From Roseovarius mucosus (GTDB lineage: Bacteria; Pseudomonadota; Alphaproteobacteria; Rhodobacterales; Rhodobacteraceae), in contig NZ_CP020474.1 in the NCBI RefSeq assembly GCF_002080415.1, positions 1,606,001 through 1,670,000 on the forward strand: a stretch of DNA of 64,000 nt. The letters are read 5' to 3'. Shown here in pieces: positions 18,590 through 27,828 of the stretch (position 1 is its first letter; each line of letters starts with the position of its first letter). The notes beneath the pieces were generated by a model. The model had not been told where the DNA came from. It worked only from the letters and a program-made list of their open reading frames with translations, and did not search any database. The position numbers were made by a program, and so were the translations under genes.

Positions 18590-19093
18590 CTAGAGGGCCA
18601 GAAAGGCGAAGCTGGCAAGAAATACCGATGCGGCCGAGACTGCGCCGGCCGCGCGTAGGAATGACCAGTGCAAATCTGCGGACAGCCCCCGTGTCAGCGC
18701 ATGCAGAAATAAAGCCATAGAGATGAGAGAGATCGTCGCAGCGATTGCGGTGTGGCCGGGGGCGCCGTTGATCCAGAAGGCGGCGGCAGGCGCCCCGACC
18801 CAGAGTGCCAGCGACGACGCAGACACAAGGGTCATCAGGCGTAACAGCGGCACCCGCCCGCCAAAGGCCCGCGTCATTGCCCATATGACAACGGTGAACC
18901 CCAACCAGAGCAACAGAGTTTGTGCCATGCCACCCAGCGCGACGTAAAACAGCGCCTCGATCTTTGCGACGCCCAGCGCCTCGACCTGTTCGCTATGCGC
19001 AAGAAATGTGGCAAAGCTCCACAAGAGCCCCGCCGTCGGCAGACCCAACACGGCCTGCCAACGGCTTTCTGTAAAGATCGTGGCATTTACCAC
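18590..19093 (-). CDS. Small inner-membrane protein (Yip1-like), unassigned
   Basis: About 167 residues with four to five hydrophobic helices (for example LLLWLGFTVVIWAMT and AIAATISLISMALFLHALT). A GTG at 19093 overlaps the end of the symporter gene by seven bases and gives the most economical start; an upstream start at 19150 would overlap more. Gene position between the symporter and the dehalogenase suggests an accessory role in the same uptake/degradation operon. I recognise no diagnostic motif; Yip1-type is a resemblance in layout only. Confidence 0.55.
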   Translation of the reverse strand: MVNATIFTESRWQAVLGLPTAGLLWSFATFLAHSEQVEALGVAKIEALFYVALGGMAQTLLLWLGFTVVIWAMTRAFGGRVPLLRLMTLVSASSLALWVGAPAAAFWINGAPGHTAIAATISLISMALFLHALTRGLSADLHWSFLRAAGAVSAASVFLASFAFLAL

Positions 19094-20727
19094 GGCGCCA
19101 AGCCCCACAGCAGAATGGGCGCCCACAGTGCGGCCAGGATCAACAACCATTCGCTGCTGTCATAGCGGGTACGAGTCACCTGTGCCCAGCCATGCATTTT
19201 TTCGACTAGCTCCTGCGCCGTATACCTCTCTTGTGCGGCCACCTCGCCTTTCAACTTTTCGGCGGCCAACGACACCAAGATCGTCAGAATGAACCCGACC
19301 GGGACAGAAATCAGCGCGGTTGCGAAGCCGAGCTTGGCGACCAGACCAGTGCCAACCGAGAAATCGGGCAGGACGTAAGGCGACAGCAAGATATAGGTGA
19401 CGCCAGACACCAGGCTGCCCGTGAAAGCCCCCCAAGAGTTGATGCGCGTAGACCACACACCCAAGACCACCATTGGGGTGATTGCCGTGGCGCACATCCC
19501 GAAGGCCCAGAAAATCGAGGTAATCAAAAACGCAGGTGGATCGAGCGACACCAGAAGCGACACCACTCCAGTACCTGCAAGGGCCAAGTAACCGTAACGT
19601 AGCTGTTTTGCCTCGGTGAGGTGTGGACGCAGAACGCCGACGATGTCATGGCCGACCACCGTCGCCACGCCAATCATCAGGCCAGCAATGGTCGAAACTC
19701 CGGCGGCTAGGACACCCGCGATGACAAAGGCTGAAACCCAATCGGGATTGTACGCCAGATTCAACAGCAACGTGGTCTTGTCCGCCGCCTCAGGCGTTAG
19801 TTCCTGCCCAATCAATGCAAAGTGATACACACCTGCAAAGCCCAAGGCATAAGTGCCCAGAAACATCAATCCAACCCAGAGACAGAACCAAGGGACCACC
19901 CGACGGGCCGACTTGATGTTCTCCGAGGTCAGCACTCGCTGTGCCAACTGCGGCAGTCCAAGCGTTCCGATTGTTAGTGCAACGAACAACGCCACATAGA
20001 AACGGGCCTCGAATTTGAGGTCGAAGAACGTCGGGATGCGTTCCAGCAAGGTATCGGTGAGGCTACCGTATCCCAATGGCGGAAACCAGAAACCGGGCAC
20101 GCCCATCGCCTTGAGGATCGCGGCAAGAGGTACGAGCAGGGCGATCATCATGATCACCATCTGTATTGCATCGTTATATGTCGCGCCCTTCATTCCCCCG
20201 ATTGTGATGTAGCCCGTGATCACCAGCGCCGACAGGATCAAAGACGGAGTATATGGCAGCCCAAGCAGAACCTCGAACACCTTGGCGATGCCGATGAACT
20301 GACCGACCATATACATCAGCATGATCAACAGCATCCAGCCAGCGGCCAGAAAGGCAGTGCTGCGCCCGTATCGCGTCTGGACAAAGTGTACTGAAGTGAA
20401 CACTTCCATCCGGTACAGCGACGCGCCGTATAGCATCACAAGTAGAGGAACGCTCAGGATCAGTTGCACCCACATGTAAACGAACGGCAGATGTAACTGT
20501 TGGATCAGGGCCACCACGCCCAGAAATGTGGCGACGCTCATCCATGTGGATGACGCAGCCAGTGAGTTGACGAAGGGGCCAATGGAACGGCCTGCCAAGT
20601 AAAGGTCTGTCGCGTTGGCTGTTTTCTTTTTGCTGAAGAGCGCGACAGCATAATACAGGCCGAACACGGCAGACGTGATCCCCAAACCAAGCCATATATT
20701 TTGAAGTTGCCAGTCTGCCGGGGTCAT
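19087..20727 (-). CDS. Sodium/solute symporter (SSS family), acetate/haloacid-permease-like
   Basis: A 546-residue transporter with about 13 hydrophobic helices. Family landmarks: DLYLAGRSIGPFVNSLAASS (about 40-60), ITGYITIGGMKGATYNDAIQ (about 171-190) and LTIGTLGLPQLAQRVLTSEN (about 255-275). It resembles the ActP-type monocarboxylate branch that works with a DUF485/DUF4212-type small subunit, which is encoded immediately upstream with a four-base overlap. Together with the downstream dehalogenase this points to sodium-driven uptake of a short halogenated acid. Confidence 0.9.
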   Translation of the reverse strand: MTPADWQLQNIWLGLGITSAVFGLYYAVALFSKKKTANATDLYLAGRSIGPFVNSLAASSTWMSVATFLGVVALIQQLHLPFVYMWVQLILSVPLLVMLYGASLYRMEVFTSVHFVQTRYGRSTAFLAAGWMLLIMLMYMVGQFIGIAKVFEVLLGLPYTPSLILSALVITGYITIGGMKGATYNDAIQMVIMMIALLVPLAAILKAMGVPGFWFPPLGYGSLTDTLLERIPTFFDLKFEARFYVALFVALTIGTLGLPQLAQRVLTSENIKSARRVVPWFCLWVGLMFLGTYALGFAGVYHFALIGQELTPEAADKTTLLLNLAYNPDWVSAFVIAGVLAAGVSTIAGLMIGVATVVGHDIVGVLRPHLTEAKQLRYGYLALAGTGVVSLLVSLDPPAFLITSIFWAFGMCATAITPMVVLGVWSTRINSWGAFTGSLVSGVTYILLSPYVLPDFSVGTGLVAKLGFATALISVPVGFILTILVSLAAEKLKGEVAAQERYTAQELVEKMHGWAQVTRTRYDSSEWLLILAALWAPILLWGLAPW

Positions 20728-21056
20728 TTTGTGCCCTCCGTCAGGGCAAGCGTCTCTGGACCTTTACCTTGCACACCAGATCCTTCGAGACCTGTTTCTC
20801 GGCTATGAAAAGATCCGGCGTTTTCGGCTTCAATCTCGTCCTCGAGCTGGTTTGCATAGCGACACCAAACCATCGACCACAGCAGCACGCCAAGCGAACC
20901 AAGTGTGATGGCGATGAAGTAATGGATTGGCAGCCCGAGTATCCGGATACTGTTATCCGTGCCCAACATGACCGCCCAAAGACCCGTATGCCCGAGCAGG
21001 ACATAAACGATGCCGAACCCGACGGTAGATCGTATTTCTTTCCTGTAAGCGTTCAA
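20724..21056 (-). CDS. Small subunit of sodium/solute symporter (DUF485/DUF4212-like)
   Basis: A 110-residue protein with two hydrophobic helices (GFGIVYVLLGHTGLWAVML and IHYFIAITLGSLGVLLWSMV) and an acidic cytoplasmic tail starting RYANQLEDEIEAE. This layout is typical of the small partner proteins found directly upstream of SSS transporters such as ActP. Its stop overlaps the symporter ATG, so the two are translationally coupled. It is the first gene of the leftward haloacid operon. Confidence 0.78.
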   Translation of the reverse strand: MNAYRKEIRSTVGFGIVYVLLGHTGLWAVMLGTDNSIRILGLPIHYFIAITLGSLGVLLWSMVWCRYANQLEDEIEAENAGSFHSRETGLEGSGVQGKGPETLALTEGTK

Positions 21057-21669
21057 AAGAAGCTCCTCCCTCTTTCCGGTTGCAGGAACCGCCCTGATCT
21101 CCTCAACAGCGCGATTTCCTTTGAAGACAGCGCATCAAGAACGCCATGACTCGGAACGTTAGATTTTCTTGAATTTAAATTCAAGAAAAATAGAGCCGTG
21201 TTTTACGGCCAGTTTTGACCCCAACGACACGCGTGATCTGATCTTTGCGCTGGCCATCAACGCGCCTGCAATTGGCGGCGGATTGGGTGCCCACTTGGGA
21301 AGACTGGGAACAAGCCTGCGGCGGCGTGTCGAAACCATGAATTCTCTCGAAAGTGCCTTGGTCCCCGGCTTGAAGCGACTGTGATAGAGGGGAGATCCGC
21401 GCAGTTCTTCGAGCGTCGCCTTGCCGGGCAGTCATCCGGTTCCCTCGCCCCATGCCCGCCTATCCCGTCTGGGCGTAGCATCGGTTTGCCCTGAGCTTAC
21501 GCAATGTCTGGGACATTGTTTTTGGAACAGGCCGCAATCGTGTCGCCTGAACGCATCTGGATTTGGGGCCAGCGGTTCAGAACGCAGATTGCGAGCAAGG
21601 ATCGTTGCGCTCGCCCATGTCCTGCAGAAAGCTGAGGTGCCGGGCGTGGGCACACCAGATCTGCGATAC
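21057..21669. other. Intergenic region, no supported gene
   Basis: This 613-base stretch holds the promoter of the leftward symporter operon near 21060-21180, including a short inverted repeat GAATTTAAATTC at 21171-21182. Several ORFs of 70-100 codons on both strands overlap each other and lack recognisable motifs or good ribosome sites. I see possible decayed coding sequence but nothing I can name. Confidence 0.4.
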
Positions 21670-23064
21670 TCAGTCCGCCGATACCGCGGCAATGAAGTCC
21701 TCTGCCACTTCAAGGTAGCGGTCGATGTCGGCCTCTGTATGCACAAAGGACACTTGGGGGCCCGCGCTTGCGATAGCCTCCCAGATCCCTCGATTGGCCA
21801 TGAAGACGCGCCGAGCGTCGCTGAAAGCCTGATCGAGCGATGGAAGAGCTTCGTCCAGATTGCGGGGAAGCTCGGGCGCAAGGCAAAAGCCCGAGCGCGG
21901 GCCGTAACGGAAGGCCCGCCATGGCAGGCCATGCGTGGTAATGATGCGTTCGATTCCGTCCGCCAAACGTGAACCGAGCACTGCCACACGTGTATAGGCG
22001 GCTTCGGTCAGGATATCCTCAAGCACCGCGTGCGCCGCAGCCAGCGTGATGGCACTGCCATAGGTCGTACCTCCAATGGCAAGGCCGCGCACTTGGGCCA
22101 CGTCCACATCCCGGTGCCGTTCGACAAACCCGCCCAGTTCTGCCGTCATCCCATAGGCCCCAAGCGGCATCCCCGAGCCCAATCCCTTGCCAAGCGTCAC
22201 AAAATCCGCAGATAGGCCATGCGCCCGGATAAGGCCCCCATAGGCAAATTGCCAACTGTGCGTTTCATCCAACGCAAAGAGCGCGCCCGCCGCTTTTGCC
22301 AGCCGGTAAGCCTCTTCCAGAAAACCGGGCTCTGGCAATACGAGCGAACAGTTAGTGAGGGCGGGCTCGGTCAGAATAAGCGCGACATCACCGTCCTGCA
22401 GTGCCCGCGCCAGCGCCGGAATATCGTTGAACGGCACGTTGACCGTATCTGCCGTCGCCCTTGCCGAGATGCCCATGCCATCAGGGGCGGCATCGGCATT
22501 CGCGCCCGGCGCGCCGCCTTCGGCCATCGTGGGCTCGATATGGCCGTGATACTTGCCTTCGAATAGCACGATCTTTTGCCGGCCAGTAAAGGCCCGCGCG
22601 ATCCGGATAACCTCAGTATTGGCGGCCGAGGCGCTGAGCGTGTATTGCCACATCGGCAGGCCGACACGGTTGCGCAGCAACTGCGAGACGGCAATTGCAT
22701 CTTCGGTCGGCAGAAGAAACTGCATGCCGCGCGCGGCTTGCCGTGCAATCCTGCGGGTGACCGCGTTTTCGCCATGTCCGATGGTGTTGCTAAGATCCGC
22801 GTGATTGAAGTCGAGATAGGTGTTGCCATCGACATCGCGAAAGCAGCTTCCAAATCCTTCGGCAACAAAGATCGGTCGATGTCGATAAAGCCCCGCCATC
22901 CATGCCATCGGAACCCCATCCGGCATCACGCCACGAGCGGTTTCAAGTAGGGCAGCCGAGCCTGCCGTACGCGATGCGAAAGCCGCGGATTCCCGTGTGA
23001 GGATTTCGGCCAGCCTTGATCCATTCAGCCGTCCCGGCATCCGCAGCTCCTGTATGACGTGCAT
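21670..23064 (-). CDS. Class III (GSAM-like) pyridoxal-phosphate aminotransferase
   Basis: A 464-residue fold-type I PLP enzyme. Key segments: YLDFNHADLSNTIGHG (about 88), EGKYHGHIEPTMAEGG (about 170), the cofactor-phosphate/ring Asp in LFALDETHSWQFAYGG (about 272), and the Schiff-base Lys in FVTLGKGLGSGMPLGAYG (about 293). It resembles glutamate-1-semialdehyde aminomutase, but the DET in place of DEV and the neighbourhood argue for a catabolic omega-aminotransferase. No operon partner; substrate unknown. Confidence 0.85.
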   Translation of the reverse strand: MHVIQELRMPGRLNGSRLAEILTRESAAFASRTAGSAALLETARGVMPDGVPMAWMAGLYRHRPIFVAEGFGSCFRDVDGNTYLDFNHADLSNTIGHGENAVTRRIARQAARGMQFLLPTEDAIAVSQLLRNRVGLPMWQYTLSASAANTEVIRIARAFTGRQKIVLFEGKYHGHIEPTMAEGGAPGANADAAPDGMGISARATADTVNVPFNDIPALARALQDGDVALILTEPALTNCSLVLPEPGFLEEAYRLAKAAGALFALDETHSWQFAYGGLIRAHGLSADFVTLGKGLGSGMPLGAYGMTAELGGFVERHRDVDVAQVRGLAIGGTTYGSAITLAAAHAVLEDILTEAAYTRVAVLGSRLADGIERIITTHGLPWRAFRYGPRSGFCLAPELPRNLDEALPSLDQAFSDARRVFMANRGIWEAIASAGPQVSFVHTEADIDRYLEVAEDFIAAVSAD

Positions 23065-23493
23065 CTCTCAGGCATCTAGCCTGTGGCCATGACAAACATC
23101 AACTGTCTGTTGAACGGGGTGCATTACTGCTCGATGGGCGCACATCTGTCTGGTCGAAACGGGGTTGCAGCCGGGACAAACTATGCGGATTGCGCCCCCT
23201 CAAGAACTGGGTCCGCGTGCCGTGATGATCGGCTTCCGCCCACGCGAACGGCGGGAAGGAGGCAATGTTGTGGTGTTAAACTGAGCGTTCCTTTCTGATC
23301 CCGCAGGTGTTCTTTCCTGCGGAAGGGCGCGGTGCACTCACCCCGAGCAACAGGATACCGGTTGCAATTGGCAAAGAGACGCAGGCTCAGATCTGCGTCA
23401 AGGGCATGTGCTTGACGGTGACCGCCCCTTTCAGTGGCGGTTATCCGGCTTGAGCTAACCCTAGCGTTCTTGCGTCTCCAACCGGGAAACTGA
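23065..23493. other. Intergenic region, no supported gene
   Basis: A 429-base gap between the aminotransferase start and the TetR stop. It contains the aminotransferase promoter and an imperfect hairpin around 23303-23330 (CCCGCAGG/CCTGCGG). Short ORFs here are compositionally atypical and show no motif. Confidence 0.4.
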
Positions 23494-24039
23494 TCAAGCA
23501 ATCTGTGCCACACATGATACCACGTGCTGCCTTGCTTCCAGCAAAGGCGTCTCGTCCCCCGTCGTCAGAGACAGGACCATGGCGCCCTGGAAAAGCGCGA
23601 CAACGAGGTTCGGGGTAAGTGTGGTCTTGTTTCCGGCCAAGGCTTTGCTGAGCCAATCCCGTAGCCGGTTGTAGAATGCTCGCACCGCATCAGAGGTTCC
23701 TTCCGGCAGGTGCGTGGCAATTGAACCAAGAACAGCACAGAGGCAGGTCGAGCTTTCTACGCGATACGCCTCAATGTATCCATCAGCGAGGCGCAACAAG
23801 CGGTCGCTTGCGGTCTCGGACGGATCGTCGGGTGCGCCCAGTGAGTCTATGAACCTGTTGGCGTAGCGGCTTGTGACTTCGGCGCCCAACTCCGCCTTTG
23901 TGGGGAAGTGGTAGTGAATTGAAGCGCTTTTTACCCCGATAGCCTCGGCAATGTCGCGAAAGCTGACCCCATCAAAACCGTTCTTGCGAATTTCGCGCTC
24001 TGCATAATCAAGGATTTGCTCGGCTCTACTCTTTAACAT
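23494..24039 (-). CDS. TetR-family transcriptional regulator of the GST/cupin cluster
   Basis: A 181-residue TetR regulator: AEREIRKNGFDGVSFRDIAE and AIGVKSASIHYHFPTKAELG form the DNA-binding domain (about residues 13-52). The C-terminal part contains CLCAVLGSIATHLPEG, with Cys residues where related NemR-like repressors sense electrophiles. Two half-palindromes of a CTATC/GATAG site lie just upstream, and the full palindrome recurs upstream of the GST gene at 25940, so it probably represses itself and the GST-cupin operon. Confidence 0.88.
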   Translation of the reverse strand: MLKSRAEQILDYAEREIRKNGFDGVSFRDIAEAIGVKSASIHYHFPTKAELGAEVTSRYANRFIDSLGAPDDPSETASDRLLRLADGYIEAYRVESSTCLCAVLGSIATHLPEGTSDAVRAFYNRLRDWLSKALAGNKTTLTPNLVVALFQGAMVLSLTTGDETPLLEARQHVVSCVAQIA

Positions 24040-24061
24040 GTCTTTGGGTCCCTTTTGTACC

Positions 24062-24123
24062 TATCACTAGATAGCGATCATAGAAGCTGGTGCAAGACTA
24101 CAATTAAACCCATCAGTAGATAG
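24062..24123. promoter_or_regulatory. Two TetR-operator-like sites upstream of the TetR gene
   Basis: TATCACTAGATAG (24062-24074) and ATCAGTAGATAG (24112-24123) match the core of the perfect palindrome at 25940-25959 in 12 of 13 and 12 of 12 positions. They lie 23 and 73 bases upstream of the TetR start at 24039, ideal for autoregulation. Confidence 0.7.
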
Positions 24124-24321
24124 CGGCTCACCTTGGTTTAGGGATGCGCGTCATCGTGAAGCGACAGGGTAGTTAGGAAAAATGTGATGCCCAGCGAATT
24201 GCCTGACAAGCAATTTGCCCACCATGTCTGCGGGGCTGAACCGCCGCTGATCGCAGAGATCTCGACACCGGATTGACTGGGCCAAAAGCACTGCGCTATG
24301 AACTATTAAAGGGCTTGTGCA

Positions 24322-24573
24322 CTAACACCGCTCCAGCGTCGTCTCAGGGGCAATCACAGGCGGACCCCGCTTTGTAGTAATGCGCACAATTAGATCTTGT
24401 GCCAAATCAGGGCCGGAAAGATCCACCTCGTGACATGCCACAGGGGTCGTCAGAGGCCTGCTGCATCCCATTCCGACCGTTTCATGACCCGCATCTTCGA
24501 AAGTGGAAGAAAGGGACTGACCAAGGCCAGCCCCTGCACCTGCCACAAGGGCAAGGGGTCGATCGGTTGGCAT
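24322..24573 (-). pseudogene. Truncated short-chain dehydrogenase/reductase fragment
   Basis: Eighty-three codons beginning MPTDRPLALVAGAGAGLGQS carry the NAD(P)-binding Gly motif (GAGAGLG) and the first strand-helix-strand of an SDR, then KRGPPVIAPETTLERC and a stop. Normal SDRs are about 250 residues, so the catalytic YxxxK part is missing. The start lies 3 bases after the cupin stop, showing that it was once the third gene of the GST-cupin operon. About 280 bases of non-coding DNA follow before the TetR gene. Confidence 0.65.
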
Positions 24574-24576
24574 TAC

Positions 24577-25245
24577 TCAGACCGCTGGCGGCTGTGCGTA
24601 AACAAGATGCCCTGTCTTCATCCAAAGCTTTGCGCCGTTCGCACCTGCAACCGCATGCAGTGACCCGCCGTCAGGAAGCCGGAGCCACGACCCTGTGTGC
24701 AGCTCGTTTCCGTTTTCGGTGATTTCCCCACCAATCACGAGCAATTCCAGCCCGCCCTCTGCATCGAGAGCAAGCGACGCGCCCGCGTCAAGATGACGAT
24801 AGGTGACTGTTTCGCGCGAGTCCTCGTGCAGGATCGCGGTGGCGACCCCGTCGACCGGAGCGGCAAGTTCATCCGCCATGTTTTTCCGGAACTGGTTGCG
24901 GTCATTCATGTCGAATTGCCAGAGCTTGACGAAGATTGTGCAACCCGGCTCGGACCCTGGGGTATGTTGCGTTGTAGGAGGATTGCGGACATAGGTCCCT
25001 GCGGGGAAGTCGCCGTGCTCATCCTGGAAAACACCATCGAGCACGATGAACTCTTCACCACCAGTATGGGTGTGGGCAGAGAACTTGCTGCCCGGCGCAT
25101 ACCGCACGATGGTCGTGGCGCGTGCCACTTCACCACCGATCCGGTCGAGCATACGCCGGTCAACGCCTTTCATGGGCGAGGCCTGCCACTCAAGCGCATT
25201 GGAGTGCACAACAACGCGTTTAGAGAAATCTGCATTCAGTTCCAT
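24577..25245 (-). CDS. ChrR-type cupin protein
   Basis: A 222-residue protein with two cupin halves. The first contains the metal-site motif [19 protein letters not shown] (about residues 52-70) and [11 protein letters not shown], matching the ChrR cupin domain. It lacks the zinc-binding anti-sigma domain of true ChrR. Start set at [12 protein letters not shown], directly after a ribosome site (AAGGAACTC); upstream in-frame residues overlap the GST gene. It lies 35 bases downstream of the GST gene. Function probably linked to oxidative or electrophile stress. Confidence 0.8.
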   Translation of the reverse strand: MELNADFSKRVVVHSNALEWQASPMKGVDRRMLDRIGGEVARATTIVRYAPGSKFSAHTHTGGEEFIVLDGVFQDEHGDFPAGTYVRNPPTTQHTPGSEPGCTIFVKLWQFDMNDRNQFRKNMADELAAPVDGVATAILHEDSRETVTYRHLDAGASLALDAEGGLELLVIGGEITENGNELHTGSWLRLPDGGSLHAVAGANGAKLWMKTGHLVYAQPPAV

Positions 25246-25280
25246 CTGTGAGTTCCTTTGTGCTTGAGTTGCAGAGGGAG

Positions 25281-25904
25281 TTACGCCGCGATACTGGGCC
25301 GCGCGTTCATCTTCTTGCGCCACGCAGCGAGATTGGTAAGGTTAGCAGGGATCTCAATTTTGGCGAAGTCGGCAAATGCCAGCCCAGCGAAAACCGTGAT
25401 GTCAGCCATCGAGAATTTGTCACCGGCAACATAGGCGTTTTTGCTCAGGACTTCGTCTAGATACGCCATGGTGTTCGTCGCGACGTCGCGCTGCTTCAGG
25501 CCCCAATCTTTATTCTGGTAGACTTCCAGTTTGGGACCAAGGCCGGGGGTAGCGTGATGAAAGTAGTTCCCCACGGCGTTCAACAGCCCGGTTTCGGCGC
25601 GGATATTCATCATCGAGATAACTGCGCGTTCCCGGTGGTTTTCGCCTGTCAGAGAGGGGCCATTTTCGAATTCGCCGTCAATGTACTCGATAATCGCGTT
25701 GCACTGTGAGATTCGCGTGCCATCATCGAGTTCGAGGCAAGGTACGGCCGCATCTGGGTTGATCTTCTTGAATGCCTCGGTGCGATGTTCACCGCCCATC
25801 ACGTCGACCGGGATGAATGAGACATTTTCAAAAGCGCCTTTCTCGGCAAGTGCGATCCGAACGCGGGCGGGGTTCGGGAAACCTTCAACATCATAGATCT
25901 TCAT
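25281..25904 (-). CDS. Glutathione S-transferase
   Basis: A 207-residue GST. The thioredoxin-like N-domain has [23 protein letters not shown], the glutathione-contact [23 protein letters not shown] (about residues 54-76), and the all-helical C-domain ends with [19 protein letters not shown], the conserved N-capping Asp motif. It heads a leftward operon with the ChrR-type cupin and the SDR fragment, under a perfect 20-base palindromic operator at 25940-25959, suggesting induction by an electrophile. Confidence 0.93.
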   Translation of the reverse strand: MKIYDVEGFPNPARVRIALAEKGAFENVSFIPVDVMGGEHRTEAFKKINPDAAVPCLELDDGTRISQCNAIIEYIDGEFENGPSLTGENHRERAVISMMNIRAETGLLNAVGNYFHHATPGLGPKLEVYQNKDWGLKQRDVATNTMAYLDEVLSKNAYVAGDKFSMADITVFAGLAFADFAKIEIPANLTNLAAWRKKMNARPSIAA

Positions 25905-25939
25905 GGGACATCCTTTCCAAGGGTTTTGTTTTCGTGATG

Positions 25940-25959
25940 ACTATCTATCAGTAGATAGT
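25940..25959. promoter_or_regulatory. Perfect TetR-type operator upstream of GST
   Basis: ACTATCTA-TCAG-TAGATAGT, an inverted repeat with perfect 8-base arms and a 4-base spacer, lies 36 bases upstream of the GST start. Matching partial copies lie upstream of the TetR gene (24062-24123) and near 29576, so it is very likely the site of the regulator at 23494-24039. Confidence 0.78.
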
Positions 25960-26149
25960 TTAAGCAGGAAGAGGGTTTTCCGTTCATCTTGAAAGAGATC
26001 ACGCGTTAGTGATCGGAACTCTTGGGATCATCGCCAATCAGGCGCTTTTGCGCGAAACCGACCCATAAGGCGTGTCTAGACTGCGACCGAGAGCGCTTTT
26101 TGCGCAGCCCTCTTGGCAGCTTGACCGTCGGTGTTCTGCCTGGCCCGTG

Positions 26150-26938
26150 TTACAAGATGGGGTGTTCTGCGGGCCCGGAACCCACTGCCGCCAAGGGAAT
26201 ATCCCCAAAGTGGCGGAGCCATGCACGGCGAAATCCCGCTGTGGTTCCATAGCCCACACTCCGCGCCGCCACGGGAATCGAAGCGCCTTGGATCAGGGCG
26301 ATATGGGCAAGACCCAACCGCCACCGCGTTACATAGGCCAGCGGGCTGGTCCCAAGACAATCGCTGAAATCCGCCATGAACCGGGATCGCGACATGCCAG
26401 CCTCTGCCGATAGCATTTCGACGGTCCAAGGCCGGGCTGGGGCAGCGTGGATGGCAATCAGCGCGCGATGCAGGCGCGGGTGTGACAGGCCAGCCAGCAA
26501 CCCAGGGTCCGGCGGACCTGCGTCAATGGCACGGCGCAGCACCAGAACCAGCATCGCCTCGAACAGGCGGGCCATAGCAAGTTGCGATCCGCAACGCCCA
26601 GATTGCGCTTCGGCAACCAGCACATCGGCCAAGGCCGCAAGACCGGGGCAGTTTTCTCTGGCAACTGCCAGACGGGCGGGGCTGCCATGCAGCACCTGCG
26701 CCAAAGGCAGGGCACACTCAAGGCGGGTTGCGACCAAGGCATCGGGTTCCGGCGTGTTGGGGGGGCGGGTGAACAGCACCAGTAAAGTCGGGGTCAATAC
26801 CAGCGCCGCCCGTGGATCATCCGCCGCGCAAGGCGTGGCGACGGGCCGCAATGCAGACATCAGCGAAGAAAGCCGATCCTGCCGCAGAATGGGACGATCG
26901 GAAACAAAATTGGGCACATCGACAGTCATGAATCCCAT
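26150..26938 (-). CDS. AraC-family regulator with cupin-6 N-domain
   Basis: A 262-residue AraC regulator. The N-terminal part (residues 1-160) resembles the AraC cupin-6 ligand domain and starts DVPNFVSDRPILR; the C-terminal double helix-turn-helix includes TVEMLSAEAGMSRSRFMADF and PVAARSVGYGTTAGFRRAW. It is divergent from the peroxiredoxin-like gene with 38 bases between the two starts, the common arrangement for an activator and its target. Confidence 0.87.
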   Translation of the reverse strand: MGFMTVDVPNFVSDRPILRQDRLSSLMSALRPVATPCAADDPRAALVLTPTLLVLFTRPPNTPEPDALVATRLECALPLAQVLHGSPARLAVARENCPGLAALADVLVAEAQSGRCGSQLAMARLFEAMLVLVLRRAIDAGPPDPGLLAGLSHPRLHRALIAIHAAPARPWTVEMLSAEAGMSRSRFMADFSDCLGTSPLAYVTRWRLGLAHIALIQGASIPVAARSVGYGTTAGFRRAWLRHFGDIPLAAVGSGPAEHPIL

Positions 26939-26976
26939 AATGCATCATGCAACATCCCCCTGCAATGGAAGATACA

Positions 26977-27522
26977 ATGCTCATTCCCCGCCAGACCGCT
27001 CCCGCACTGACCGTTCCTACGCTTGATCGCGGCCCTTTCAATCTGGCAACCGCTACACCGCAGCGCGGCACGGTCATCTGCTTTTACCGGGGCCTGCACT
27101 GCCCGATCTGCGCCACCTATCTGACTGAACTGGACAAACAGACCCCGGCCTTTGCCGAGCGCGGCATCGAGACGATTGCCATCAGCGCTGACGGCGCTGA
27201 TCGTGCCCGCGCGATGGCCGACAAGATCGGCGCAACCGCGCTGCGCTTTGGCCATGATCTGCCCTTGCCCGTGGCGCGGGACTGGGGCCTCTATATCTCG
27301 ACCTCGCGGGGCAAGACCTCTATCGGGATCGAAGAGCCTGCGCTGTTTTCGGAACCGGGGCTGTTCATTGTCAACGCAGACCAGTCCATCTATTACCTGT
27401 CGGTGCAGTCGATGCCCTTTGTGCGTCCCAGCTTTCGCGAATTACTTGGGGCGGTCGATTTTGCGATCGAAAAGAACTACCCAGCGCGGGGCGAATACAC
27501 AGGCAGTCTTGGGACAGCCTAA
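26977..27522 (+). CDS. Peroxiredoxin-like (AhpC/TSA) protein
   Basis: A 181-residue thioredoxin-fold protein of the peroxiredoxin-like family. The active site reads FYRGLHCPICATYL (residues 36-49), with a CxxC pair in place of the single peroxidatic Cys of classical AhpC, suggesting a thiol-disulfide or peroxidase role. GLFIVNADQSIYYLSVQSMPFVRPS follows near residue 130. The ATG at 26977 was preferred because GGAAG lies six bases upstream; earlier ATGs at 26947 and 26965 are in frame. The divergent AraC gene probably controls it. Confidence 0.85.
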   Translation: MLIPRQTAPALTVPTLDRGPFNLATATPQRGTVICFYRGLHCPICATYLTELDKQTPAFAERGIETIAISADGADRARAMADKIGATALRFGHDLPLPVARDWGLYISTSRGKTSIGIEEPALFSEPGLFIVNADQSIYYLSVQSMPFVRPSFRELLGAVDFAIEKNYPARGEYTGSLGTA

Positions 27523-27824
27523 GCGCCTGAACCGACCGGGCGCATCTTGTGTTCGAAGGACGCCGCGACGAGGGCAAGCCCAAGCTCGAGGACCTCAAGC
27601 TCGCTTTGTGTGATGTTCAATGGCGGCAGGAACACCGGATCGCTCATGATGTATCCGACCCCACGCTCGCCAACAATCGGAACACCGGCACCGGCCAATG
27701 TTTCGATATCGCGGCAGATCGTCCTGAGGGAGACCTCTATCCGATCCGCGATTTGCGCGCCTGTGTGGAGTTTCCCGTCTCGAAAGACCTGAATGATGTC
27801 AAACAGCCGATCGGTGCGCCTCAT
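27519..27824 (-). pseudogene. Truncated YafY/WYL-type regulator
   Basis: A 101-codon ORF starting MRRTDRLFDIIQVFRDGKLH, with TGAQIADRIEVSLRTICRDIETLAGAGVPI, the helix-turn-helix of the YafY/PafC (WYL) family, and LPPLNITQSELEVLELGLAL, the start of the linker. Full members are about 230 residues with a C-terminal WYL domain; here the frame stops after HKMRPVGSGA, and the convergent peroxiredoxin gene begins, overlapping by four bases. Either a 3' deletion or a DNA-binding-only derivative. It is downstream of the secreted ABM-like protein gene by four bases. Confidence 0.7.
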
Positions 27825-27828
27825 AGCC

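Noticed and set aside
21181..21989. Overlapping ORFs on both strands between the symporter operon and the aminotransferase
   Set aside because: They overlap each other and the aminotransferase gene, show no consistent motif, and vary in frame; I treat the region as intergenic.
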